Shown here piece after piece: positions 22,342 through 33,257 of a stretch of 64,000 bases of DNA; the stretch's first letter is position 1, and each line of letters opens with the position of its first letter. The stretch lies in contig OW386290.2 in NCBI GenBank assembly GCA_936432065.2, forward strand, positions 54,454,843 through 54,518,842. The letters are read 5' to 3'. This DNA is from Rutpela maculata. Lineage: Eukaryota > Arthropoda > Insecta > Coleoptera > Cerambycidae. The notes under the pieces are model-generated. The model saw only the letters and a list, made by a program, of their open reading frames with translations. It was not told the origin of the DNA and ran no database searches. Both the position numbers and the translations under genes were made by a program.

Positions 22342-22715
22342 GAATTTAGAATGACGTCACATAGTTTATCGTATTTTATTCGTCAAACTCTTTCATTTGA
22401 TACTCATATCAAGGGGGTTGTGAAGAAAAAGGCGATCCGCCATCTTGGGACATCCGCCGTATTGAATTTAGAATGACGTCACATAGTTTGTCGTATTTAA
22501 CTCGTCAAACCCTTTAATTTGATACCCATATCAAGGGGGTTGTGAAGAAAAAGGCGATCCACCATCTTGGGACGTCCACCGTATTGAATTTAGAATGACG
22601 TCGCATAGTTTGTTGTATTTAACTCGTCAAACTCTTTCATTTGATACCCATATCAAGGGGGTTGTGACTAAAATGCCGATTCGCCATCTTGGGACGTCCG
22701 CCATATTGGATTTAC
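22342..22715 (+). repeat. 122-bp tandem array, three full units
   Basis: GAATTTAGAATGACGTCACA-type blocks start at 22342, 22464 and 22586, giving an exact 122-bp period. A fourth unit starts but decays after 22700. Each unit contains GATACCCATATCAAGGGGGT-type sequence and a CCGCCATCTTGGGAC block. The same unit is present in reverse orientation at 7325-7560. Confidence 0.9.
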
Positions 22716-22934
22716 ACCGATAATGGCTATACTGTGTTGTATTGTCACCGGACTTATACACGTGTGCCTTTCAAAGCTCTAGCTTAATTAGAACTAGTCG
22801 AAATTCAGCTTGCAAGATTTGACCTAAACAAACTAACATACAAGCAAACATTGCAAGTTAATAAAAGCTTTAAAAAAGGAAATGTCATGCCACATGATTT
22901 CTATACAATTACAAAAAGATCAAAAAATCAAAAA

Positions 22935-23225
22935 AATATTTTATTTCTTTACTGATCGATTTTGTTCAAAAATAATAGGGTTCTTTCTCTAGCTAACACG
23001 AACTTACTGTCCAATTTTCAATACAATCGGATTTTTCTTTCTTAAGTCATCGTGCTTATAAGAAACGTGACAAACGGATGGACAGGGACAAAGTTGTTCA
23101 GAATTCATTCACTAACACAAATTTTTTGTCCACGAACGATATTTCCGGTTTTGAAAATGGGTCTATCAAATGCAATATACTCTTCTCTTCTACTTCATTT
23201 TCGCATTTGCCAAGAGTATGATAAT
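22935..23225 (+). repeat. Dispersed repeat related to 24230-24660, without the microsatellite
   Basis: It shares ACTGATCGATTTT, AATAGGGTTCTT, TAGCTAACAC, CAATCGGA and AAGAAACGTGAC blocks with 24230-24370, and AACGATATTT with the later part. Where the other copy has a long GACGGACA array, this one has only a few GGA-type bases. It ends with GCCAAGAGTATGAT, matching the other copy's GCGAAGAGTATAAT. Confidence 0.75.
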
Positions 23226-23932
23226 CCATTGTTGGTTCTTTTGGGAAAAAAATCGTACAAGAAAAAAAGAAACTTTAAAACAACTAAAGATAACTTCGGT
23301 TCAGGTCATAAACACAAGACTAAAAAATCTTAGTTTTTGACCTCCCGATCTTCTCGTCTTTCTAATAAGTTTTTATTTCTCGTTTTACTACAACCAGTAT
23401 TCCGGGAACACAAAATATTAATCGTGCACTTGGCCGCGCAGAGTGGCAAAGTTACTTCACTATTTTTTCCAGGAATACCGTGGCTTTAGAAATAAATTTT
23501 ATTAGGACATTTTTTGTTCAGAAACACGTGGTCTATCCACCTGTATTTTTTATTTTTTCCTACCGGCTGAATTTCAAAATTTTGATAAAATGGATGAAAA
23601 AAAGATTTTCTTTCACTTTTTTTTTATGTTCTGCATCCGAGCGGAGTGTAAACTCTTCAGGATATTATTCTATACACTTTCACGAACTCATTAAAAAAAG
23701 AAATATTCATTTTGCAAATTTCTGTAGGTAAATACCTTCATCGACTGGTCTATACGACTTTCAGTACGTACGATGCATTGCCATGAAAAACTTTTCAGAA
23801 TGTTTTTGCTCACTTTCTTCAGTTAAATTAATTCAACTTTAGTAATATTATATTGAAGTAAATTCTGTCATTGAAATTTAATCCATTATTTACATAAATA
23901 TTAAAAAAATATTGAAAACAAGCTAAAAATGT
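23226..23932. other. No recognisable gene
   Basis: AT-rich sequence with several A/T runs. The two frames of about 85-93 codons show no recognised motif. Confidence 0.45.
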
Positions 23933-24094
23933 ACTCTTCGCCAATTGACTGTGCTTTTTATATAATTGTTACACATTCTATAGGATACTCATCGCAGTTT
24001 TCTTGTAAATAATGTTAGTTCTTGGACATCCTAAATTTTGTGATACTATCTTTGTTATGAAAAAAATTATATGAAAAAAAAAACTAAAAAAAAA

Positions 24095-24160
24095 TATCCA
24101 ACCTGTGTGGGATTCGAACACACGACCTTTGGATTGCAAGGCAAAAGTTTATGGAGATAA
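24095..24160 (-). repeat. tRNA-like segment (3' half), not a complete tRNA gene
   Basis: On the minus strand an anticodon-arm-like GCCTTGCAATCCAAAGG is followed by a good T arm: GTGTGTTCGAATCCCACAC. The D arm is not recognisable and the acceptor stem does not pair. It is best read as part of a tRNA-related repeat. Confidence 0.5.
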
Positions 24161-24366
24161 CATTTCGCTAGATTTTTATTCAAGTGTAAGTGACAAAAAT
24201 TAAGAGAATATATTTTTTTAAATTAAATAATTAATAACTTTTTTATTTACTGATCGATTTTCTTCAAAAACAATAGGGTTCTTCCTCTAGCTAACACTAA
24301 CTTAGTTTCCAAATTTCAATACAATCGGACTTTTCTTTCTTAAGTTATCGTGCTTACAAGAAACGT

Positions 24367-24535
24367 GACGGACGGACAGACGGACAGACGGACAGACGGA
24401 CAGACGGACAGACGGACAGACGGACAGACGGACAGACGGACAGACGGACAGACGGACAGACGGACAGACGGACAGACGGACAGACGGACAGACGGACAGA
24501 CGGACAGACGGATGGACGGACGGACAGACGGACAT
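24367..24535 (+). repeat. (GACGGACA)n minisatellite
   Basis: About twenty near-perfect tandem copies of the 8-mer, ending with slightly different GGATGGACGG units. It opens long frames on both strands, but the encoded peptides are simple repeats and not genes. Confidence 0.95.
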
Positions 24536-24660
24536 TTTGAAAGTTGTTTAGAATTCGTTCACTAACACAATGATATGAAAATTTTTTCTCTACGAGCGAT
24601 ATTTACGATTTTAGAAATGTGCCGATCAAATACAATATACTTTTCGTTTTTGCGAAGAGT

Positions 24661-25101
24661 ATAATAATATATAATATTGAAAAATTCGTGATTTGAAGTC
24701 ATTTTTTTGGTTTTTCTCAATTTTAAGCGGTTTCATGAAAAATAAACCATCAACATGTATAGACCATTTTAAAGTAGATATTTCTACGGAGCCCGAATAG
24801 AATATTGAAATAAAAAAAAACACCAATAAAGTTTTCAGGGGAACATTTTGTTTTTTTTTTTTCGAAAAATGTAAATATCTCGGAAACTACTTGTTTCCCA
24901 GATTCCAAAAAAATCATGCTTATTCAATGCAAAATATGTATACTTTCACAAAATTTCATGTAAATTGAATTATTTTTCGACAGAAAAAGTAAAAAACCGA
25001 AAAATCGGTTTTCCGCCATTTTCTCGGAAAATTTGAGGTTATGATGAAAAATGCTTTATATGAAACCATTAGATTTTTTTTTTTCATTTTGGGGTTTTGG
25101 G
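24661..25101. other. No recognisable gene
   Basis: AT-rich sequence with T runs near 24850 and 25080. Nothing is recognised. Confidence 0.45.
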
Positions 25102-25643
25102 GTTTTAAAGTTACCATGGTAACATCAACGATCCAAGAAACGTGAAGTCAAAATGTCAACTTTTTAATTGTTGATATAACATACTGTAACTCAAATAAAA
25201 TATTACTAACGAATGTTTCAAAAGCCTTCCGATTTTTGCGGTATTAACCGCGATTCTGCTTTTCTATTTAAGTAATCAATGTTAAAACTCATTTTAAAGC
25301 AGTATACAATCAGTAACTGTATTGACAATAATTAATCATATGTGACAGATTGCAAATTAATTTTTGTATTTCTCATTGTCATGACACTGACAGGAATCTT
25401 GATGTCAAATCACGAATTCAACCAATTTACATTCTTAATTCTTGTTTCCATTTTTTGTAGTAATAATACCAGTATTTATGATTTCAAAGTGTACCAATAA
25501 AAAAAAATAGCGTAAAGTATTCGTGGATAACTGGTCTTTAAAACACTTGCTCTATTTCGAGCACTCGGCTGCGCCGTCGTGCTAGAAAAATCGCGCGTGT
25601 TTTAAACACCCTATTATCCACTTATACTTTAATATACTATTTT
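25102..25643 (-). repeat. Tyrosine-recombinase 5' module, copy A
   Basis: It is about 85-90% alike by eye to 56735-57274. On the minus strand it holds a GC-rich leader (CGCGCGATTTTTC, about 25600), an upstream region, and a first exon starting MSFNIDYLNRKAESR (about 25290). After QKSEG the exon is replaced by unrelated sequence, whereas the copy at 56.9 kb continues. It ends near a perfect palindrome GTTACCATGGTAAC (25110-25123). Confidence 0.7.
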
Positions 25644-25934
25644 ATTATCTCTAACTTTTGTGAAGGACATTTTTCGCTAATACGTCATGTTTCGCTGAAA
25701 ATTGCAAAAAAACACTTTCCACCCCTAAACAGCACCCCCGTTTCACAATTTCACTTATCTCGTATTTAATTTTTATTTTTTCTCTTAGTTATAACCTTAA
25801 CTAAATTTTCCGGCTGGTCCTTGCCTGTTAATAATTTTTTTTTCAAAAAGGTATTGGCATTAGCCTATAATTTCTGAGAATCAAAACTTTTTGAAAAATA
25901 AATTTTTGTTTCTATTTTTGCTTTTCCAGGTTTC

Positions 25935-26115
25935 AGAGAGTACATCTATCAAAAGGAGTTTTTTCAATCAACAGTACTAATGAATCAACATCCTCATTCC
26001 TCACCTACAACTATGCTAAAATTTGTGTCGACTCCTCGAGTGCAGTTTCAATAATGAGAACATCAGCATCGGCTTGTGCTTGTTTTACATTAACAGCTTC
26101 AAATTGTCTACGGAA
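25935..26115 (-). pseudogene. Fragment of the PIN-like / 'CDTTS' family (acidic-motif region)
   Basis: The minus strand gives AQADADVLIIETALEESTQ, then two stops, then NEDVDSLVLLIEKTPFDRC. These correspond to the two acidic motifs (DAD and E/D-D-D-LVLL) in the other family members at 1042-1930 and 27255-28015. The fragment is short and broken. It lies in opposite orientation to the fragment 1.2 kb downstream, so the two do not belong to one gene. Confidence 0.6.
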
Positions 26116-26581
26116 CATCGAAATAACACGACTTTTATTTTATTAGAGAAAAAAGTCTTTTAATATTGGAAATGTTAATGTTCGTATATGGAGCCAGAGT
26201 TACGAGTTTTATCCAAGGCCGTCGACACGAAATTCTCAAGGTCAGATGACGTAATACTGAGATACGCAGCGTTCGAATGGCCGTGAATATTTTCTGATAA
26301 CATGATGTATGATTGTTTATGATCCAAATTTCATACAAAATTTTATCTTCTGGCACATTTTGACACTAAAAATGATGTCTATAATTAAGTCATTTTGACA
26401 CGTCAGAATATAAAATATTATTATGTTTCATATATGGTGTTATCATTTCCAATGTCTCCGATAGTTGCAAGGATTGCGAAATCTGTGAATTTTTTATCTA
26501 CTGGAACTTTCAATAATACATAAAATATTTATAAGTGGTTTTTTCTTCTGACTAGACCAATTTGCCTTTATGTAATTTAAT
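26116..26581. other. No recognisable gene
   Basis: A 73-codon minus frame (26135-26356) has no motif I know. The rest is AT-rich. Confidence 0.45.
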
Positions 26582-27045
26582 GTGCTGAATTCGAATCCGG
26601 AGTCAGAATTGCTCTATCACCCACCATTTTTGTGTAAGTCGTGAAAATAATCTAAAAAAAACTCATAATTTAGGTTATACTCGGGATTTACTAAAAATTG
26701 GTGGCTGATGGAGCTAAACGGACAACTGATTCGTTCGTATTCAGCACGTCGATATACATAAGAGTTGCCCAATACTCCGGTCACATTAGGCGGGAAAAGG
26801 CAGCATCTGCCAAAAAAATCCAAGTGAGCTGAAATTTTGCATTCACCTTTATTTTAATCTTAGAAACAACGTCTGAAAAGTCCTCATCGATATCGCGCTT
26901 GCGTCTTCAATTATTCAAGGTCAAAGGGCACAGAAATCAGTTTTTCTCAAATATCTCGCTTCCTATGGGTCACATGACTTTTTTGGCCATTACAAAAAAT
27001 GAAGACTAGAAAATTCTCTACAAAAAAGGTTATATAGGTTTTTTG
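26582..27045. repeat. Foldback-bearing dispersed repeat, second copy
   Basis: 26582-26735 is an inverted repeat with TTAGCTCCATCA / GATGGAGCTAAA-type arms, matching the foldback at 11647-11899. The sequence at 26770-27045 matches, in reverse orientation, 46430-46680 and its two tandem copies. Shared blocks are AAAAATCCAAGTGAGCTGAA, ATCGATATCGCGCTT and ATTTTCTCTACA-type sequence. Confidence 0.7.
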
Positions 27046-27254
27046 CGTACAACTAACCATTCAGTAAATTACAAACGTTGTTAAGTTTTGCAGCAAGGTA
27101 CACAACTCTTTATATATATTCAATACCTGAACCATTGTTTTCCAAGCAACAAAAATTCATGACTAATTAAAAATGTAGCTACCAGAGAGGATACGCAATA
27201 TTCTAGACATGGCGCGGCGGTGCAAATTGGCGGCGCGGAAGGAGAGGCTTGAAA

Positions 27255-28015
27255 AATTACTACAGAACATCACGATTATCGTTGGAGAAGATGTAGATCT
27301 TTGAATTCTCCTAATAGAACGTGCTTCTTTACAAGTTTTCTTCCTCAAACCGGGTAGAGGAAAAATGGAATCAAAGATATACTCTTCTTCTAGTACAGAA
27401 AAGTTTCCTAATTTATAAAAATCATCTATTATTTTTTCATGCCATCACCGCCTGCGACACAACATCTGCACTCGTTAGCAAAGGAAAAATAAAAGTTCTT
27501 AAAATGTTCGAAAAATGCCCAGACTTGCAGCAATCAGCAGAAGTTTTTAAGCAGGAAAATTGTCCAGTAGAAACTATTTTACAAAATAGAGTACGCATTT
27601 TTCTGGTAACGTATGGAGCTCCTAAATCAGAAGTATCCATTAACAACTATCGATACATGACATTCGCGAAGTCAGCAAGATTCAACACCGCACCGCTTTG
27701 AAATTGTCTTCACTTCCACCTACTGCCGCAGCCGCTCACTAACATCTGAGTCTAGTTTATGATCAGATACAGAATTGGCTTGGTAATGATTTAAATCCTG
27801 AATAGTGGGAGTGGATAATCAATAATCATATTTTGGAGCCCACTAAAACACTATCGTCACCTGCGCTAGATGTACTTCTAAACACCATCTTTTGCAATTA
27901 CAGTAAAGGATGTAAACAAATTACGGGTGCAGAAAAGTTGGGCTGTCTTGTTCAATACTTTGTGGCCACTGTCACGGTCACTCATGTCGAGAGTGCTATC
28001 GAAGACTCATATTAG
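27255..28015 (+). pseudogene. PIN-like / 'CDTTS' family gene, C-terminal two-thirds, decayed
   Basis: Conserved blocks follow in order. NITIIVGEDVDL (about 27273) is the acidic motif. QVFFLKPGRGKMESKIYSSS comes next, then FFHAITACDTTSALVSKGK (about 27435). Next are SSLPPTAAAAH (about 27703) and LVYDQIQNWLGNDLNPE, then a cysteine-containing tail starting FCNYSKGC, with GLQC-like and VESAIEDSY remnants in a shifted frame. At least three stops and two frameshifts are present, so it is not functional. The C-terminal cysteine cluster in intact relatives suggests metal binding (inference). It is the most complete of three fragments in the window. Confidence 0.7.
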
Positions 28016-29226
28016 AAAGTATTCAAGATGAAGAATATAATTAAATTAATCACGTTGATTTCTTCACAGAAAATATTACAGATTACAAAAGAAAATGATG
28101 GGAGAGGACGAGGACGAGTTATAGAAGGTAATTGAAACAAGAAAAAACATGGATTACGCCTACTCGGCAAACAATGTAAAAAAACGCACCTTTCACCCTA
28201 CCTCCGAGGTGGTATGGAAACCCAAGCAGCAATTTTAGAAGTTTCTATGTAGTAGTTACCATTAGTGGAACTTTAAAGGTTCCCGCAACTAAGGATTGTT
28301 ACGTAATGGGAACCATCCTTCTACTAAGCATTCACCAAAATGGGGAATAATAATTACGTAGCAAGTTACTATTCCGGTACTTCTACCGTTACCGTATTGA
28401 GGACTAGGTTATTACGTAAACGGGATGAAACCAAGTAGTAGAAATTACTAACTTTTGGAACAGCTCTCAGCTGGCCGAAATGAGAGCGCAAACTATATAT
28501 TTGGCCCTCTGTTATTCGAATAGCAAATTAATGTCTTATTGAGTTTGAGCAGCAGGGTCCAAGTTAAGGTGATTATATACAACATGCATAAGCATTATAA
28601 ATCATGATGTTTTGCATTTACCCTGGGTGTGGATATTAAAACAACCACTTGTTTTCTGTAAAATGTTATCATGATGCTTCGATAAAAAAGACGCCCCCTC
28701 GAGAAAATGGGTTTTTCGGAAAAAAAATGTTTGCAAAAATTATGTGTACAAGCAAAACTACAAAATTTTTTATGGAAAACGTTTTTTTTTAATTTTATAT
28801 ATTATAAAGTAATAATCTGTTTATAAAACATATTTGCAAATGACCATAATAAAAAGAAATTTTTTATTGAATTATATTTTTATCTGTGTCAATATGGCGT
28901 CTTCATTCAACAACAGAAAAATGGCGATTTTAATTGCAGTAACTTAGAGGTTGCAAAAACCAAAATTATTTCCCTACAAGTTACATTTACTATAAAGTAG
29001 CAGATGCCACCAACGTTATAGCTGTTGCTACTTTAAAACTGGTGACGGGAACTACAACAATTTCACTGTGCAGTTATATTTACCTAGATGTAGCAAATGG
29101 GACCAATGACGCTATAAGATCTTAGTAACTATTGCTACCAACTTATTTTCATGTTGGTAGAATTGGCGGAATCAATATAGGTAATTTTTTTTTTTTTAAT
29201 TGGCAACGCGGGAATAACTGTTAAAG
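28016..29226. other. Unassigned DNA rich in GTAAC/GTTAC words, with a CCCAAGCAGCA motif
   Basis: CCCAAGCAGCA at 28221 recurs inverted at about 46340, 49711 and 53138. After it, many GTTAC/GTAAC and GTAGTA words are scattered on both strands up to about 29165. The corresponding part of the tandem units (about 45880-46350) has the same texture. No coding motif. It may be a diverged repeat that adjoins the recombinase unit. Confidence 0.4.
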
Positions 29227-29533
29227 TGTCACTGTCACTGTGTCTGATGGGAATGTGTGGATTAAAAATAACAATTATTATACTTTTACAAGTACTTTTT
29301 ATTATCTGATATTATTTGGAAAGAGCACATATCGAACAATATTTGATGGATGCCCCTGACGGTGAGCATCTTATGTCAGAGGTAGGTGTTTTATTATGAT
29401 GTTCTTGCTTTTATATACCTATTTAAATGTTTGGGTTTTTTAGGTTGCATTGATATTGGGAGTTTGCGGTGCCTGCCGTTGCGGTGAACTGACCTTCTTA
29501 AAGCGTCGAAGATATAAGAGATAAAGAATAATA

Positions 29534-29536
<3 letters not shown>
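29227..29536 (+). pseudogene. Tyrosine recombinase (Crypton-like), 5' exons of the split first copy
   Basis: It is essentially identical to 46847-47153. The exon ending at 29381 encodes ERAHIEQYLMDAPDGEHLMS. An intron follows (29382-29443, GTAGGT...TTTTAG, 62 bp). The next exon encodes VALILGVCGACRCGELTFL, with the catalytic arginine in ACRC. The frame then breaks before VEDIRDKE and enters the (TA)n tract. In units 2 and 3 the C-terminal part follows that tract directly. Here it is 14.1 kb away, at 43816. Confidence 0.8.

Positions 29537-29628
<92 letters not shown>
29537..29628 (+). repeat. (TA)n microsatellite, left side of the split copy
   Basis: About 46 TA dinucleotides, interrupting recombinase coding sequence. 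The equivalent tracts are 43735-43815 (right side), 47154-47172 and 50526-50601. Confidence 0.95.
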
Positions 29629-29631
<3 letters not shown>

Positions 29632-31044
29632 TATAGACGGTATGTTGCGTAGCCCGATATATCGACAGGTCGTTCATAAGCCCGGCATTTCCCGAGTGTA
29701 TAAATTAACAAATTTATTAAATATGGCGATTGTTATGAATCTTTTCTAATAGGAAGCCACTAGGGGTAGCTAATTATTATTTTTCTTTCAATTATATAAA
29801 CATGGCATATTTCAGAGCCCGGATATATTTACTGATCCTTTCAAAGCCCGCTGTATATAAGAATATAGCTAGCGTTCGTTCTCCGTCCCAGCGATGTTGC
29901 CAATGTAATCGGGCCTCAGTAGGTTATATTTTTATAATATATATTTCTTTGATGCATGCATCGTCACGAAGCACAATATAATAGTACTTGCTATACTGCG
30001 CCACTACAATTACTGTTTACAGTAGAGACGCTAATGGAGGGCCAGCTATTAAAGGAAATATATTCATTCTTTGAACGCCAAAATAATATAACAGTTACGT
30101 TTTTTATTATTCTTTATTACGAATTTGAAGATATATCAGAAGAACCTAAAAAAATGCAAATAGACATTAATTATTAATAACTGATAATGTAATTACTCCG
30201 TGGTAGGCCTATAAGTATTTAAATATTTTGAATTTGTCCTAATTTTTTGTTTTCCACTTTTAAAGTATTGCCTTATTAACAGTAAAATAAAAAGATGCAA
30301 AGGGGTAGAAATTAAATTACGTTTATTTACCTAACATAGATATATGAAACGAATTGTTTTAATAGTACAGTAACATCAGGTATAATAGTAAAAGAATCCC
30401 TTGATGCAATTTTTCTTTTGAAAATGTACTTATTTTGAGACAGAAAGTGACCTTTGTGTTTCCGAGTATATGGGTCAAATATGAGCAAAAAATGATTGCC
30501 ATCAAATAATAACAAAGCATGAAGTTCTCTTTGAAGTATTTATAAGTTTTTATTTAATTTTATTTCACTGTCACTATAATACTTATAGGCTTAATTTTGA
30601 AAAAGTTATTACAATGACCTTTACTACGTACCAGCTGTCCCAAGTTAACATCAATTGAAAGTTGCATTATATGAAATAAGTTTTCAGATTCAGTTTGTCC
30701 CACTGTGCAAAGAAATATCTTTAAAAATTAAAAAATATATATTTTTTTAAATTGCGCAGAACCCTTAAAGTGTACAGATAAACGTATAGGGGCAAAAAAG
30801 TGTCTTCTTTACAAGAGCTTTCAAACAAAAAAAAAAAAAAAGAAAATAGAAATCGAACCATTAGGAGCTGAGATAAAAAAACATTCATTGTGGCTAATGG
30901 AAGCCATCTTTAATGGTCGCCATTTTGGTGTTGCACGGATTTTAAAGTGGCTCCCTATCTGGAAAGTTACCTTTTGGCATCAACTATGACCACAGAAAGT
31001 GGCACATACCAATCAAAAAGTGCATATTTTTGGCTTATATAGCC
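29629..31044. other. Left flank of the 14.1-kb segment, no recognised gene
   Basis: GCCCG words recur at about 29650-29860. A 73-codon plus frame (29956-30177) shows no recognised domain. The rest is AT-rich. Confidence 0.45.
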
Positions 31045-33257
31045 ATGTACCCAACGTACTATAAAGCACAAATTTCCCTTTTAAGTATGGCAAGCAAAAA
31101 TTTAATATTTTCTTTTATTGATTATATGTTATATGCTTGCACTAATAAAAATAATAATTATTATTATAGTACAGTACCTAGAGGTAAAAATATGCAAAAT
31201 TTCGGAATAATGTCATATTGAATGGATTTCGTTCATTTTGGAAGTATAAGCTTCACAGAAAAGTTTCTATATTGTGCGGGGGCTTGCTAATTTATAGGGG
31301 GTAGATGCCACCCCTTCTAAGGGGGTGGCACTTAAAAAATATATATATATATATATATTTATTGGAGCTGAAGTAGAATCAAATTTTAAGAAGAAAAGGT
31401 TCTATGCAATTTTTCACACAAATTGATAGTTTTTAAGTTATAACAACTTCAAAATTGCGATTTTAGCTTAAAAAAAAAAGGTTTCCAAACGGTTTTCGTC
31501 AGGTATCTCGAAAAGTATTACTTTATCGAAAAAATGTTACAGACCAATTACATAAAGTACAAACTGGGAATTAATTATATTTATTGTTTATTGATGTAGG
31601 ATTAATAATTTCGGAGATATTTAAGTTTACATTTGGCATCCAAGTATTTATAAGATAATTATTTAGAGTGAGAGTTAAATATCTCAGAAACTGTGACACA
31701 TACGTCAAGGATGCTAGTAGGTAGAATAATAGGTTATTAATTAAGCTTTAAAACAGTTTTTTTTATTTGTCTCTATAGCATAAAAAACAAAGAAGTTATG
31801 ACCGAAGCAATGTGCGTCTACACATTTTTTTTCAAACAACGTCGCCATTTTGTTACTGTAATTAGCCAGTAATTAAAAAAAGGAATTTCAAACACATAGT
31901 CCAATTAAATAAGTCGACAAATCAAAATTTTGAGGTAAATACTTGAATTTTTGATATAAGTTACTTTGATGTATTAGAACACGAGTAATGAAAGAAATTT
32001 TTTTCTGAACCCCCGGGAAGGGGGTTCAAAAAAAATAAAGTGTTTTTTCAAAATTACTCAAAATGTGTAAAAGCTAGTAAAAAAGTTTCAAACAAAAATT
32101 GTAAAGCATGAAATTCTATATAAAAATGATCTCTAGACTTTTTTTGGTATTACTAAAATTAACAGAGTTAGGCTGGTTAGAAATTAAGGGATGATATGTA
32201 CAACTTTAAAAAATCATAGCGTGCTGAAAAGTTAATGAATTTAAAAATTTTTTTCTTCTATTTACTCAGAAAAATATAAACATTTGTTTCAGAGAAATGG
32301 ATTTTTTTTTTAAACTGTTAATAAAAAAGTTATAAAAATTTAAATTTTTTTATTTTCAATTAAAACCACTTTGAAGGGTGAAACGAATTTTTTTTACATC
32401 ATTCTGTTCATCATTTAATATATTGAACATTTGCTTTTGAAATTTTTTTTTACCCATCATTTTCGAGCAGGTATGAATTTATTAATTTTTTTCCAAACGT
32501 AAGACACTGCTCTTGTGACGTCACGATAACTAAAAAGAAATAAAGAATGCGTACGACAAAGATAAAATGGTTTCGTAGCTGCTACGTTGCCTACAAGACG
32601 CGTATACGTCACATCTATACTGCCGTCATAAGTCACAAGGAGAATAGCCCATCTGCAAATTGTACGTTGGCGAGGAAAGTAACAAAGGCGTTTGTTTTTT
32701 TCCCAACTAGTAAATATTAATTAAGGAAATCATGTAGCTGCTTTTTATCCACTTATGTTTTTGTACTTTATAATTTTTTAATAATATTTTTAACTGCAGA
32801 ACTCTTGGGTGCTCATATATTAGTAGGATCTCATTTATGACAAATATCTAGATGCGGCTTTTCACCTTAAGACGGCAGTAACAGCATCCGCGCGTTACGT
32901 CACAACTAACCTCAAAAATATGTGTTTCTTAAGATTTAAGAGTATTACGCAACTGTTATTGAAATTTCTGCGTGGTTCCCGTATTTTCAACTAAAATCTA
33001 GTTCAGGGTAATGTTTATGAAGTTCTAAATACTTTGTCCCAATAAAATAGGACTCTTTTTGTAGGTTGGAAATCTAACCTGTAATTAGCAGTCTATTTAT
33101 ATTAATCAACAATATTTAAAAATTATTTACACGAATTTTTAAATATTTGCTTAGAGCTAGTACCGGCTCCAAGCTAAAAATGCGTATACAAACATTAAAA
33201 ATGAGAATAAACTTGAAAAACTTAAAATTTAAGGTTATGTTATGATGCAGATGCCCG

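Larger units (their letters stand above)
23933..24660. mobile_element. Element with short TIRs, a tRNA-like block and an expanded microsatellite
   Basis: The left end TACTCTTCGC and the right end GCGAAGAGTA are exact inverted 10-mers. Between them lie the TGTAAATAATGTTA block shared with 17885-18110, a tRNA-like segment, the block shared with 22935-23225, and the octamer array. No coding region. Ends are inferred from the inverted 10-mers alone. Confidence 0.55.

Noticed and set aside
22342..22715. CRISPR array
   Set aside because: Units are contiguous 122-bp tandem copies without spacers, in a eukaryotic repeat region.
24095..24160. A functional tRNA gene
   Set aside because: Only the T arm and part of the anticodon arm are tRNA-like; no D arm or pairing acceptor stem, and it is part of a dispersed repeat.
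24302..24565. Long open frames on both strands over the GACGGACA array
   Set aside because: An 8-bp repeat without stops gives long frames automatically; the peptides are pure repeats.
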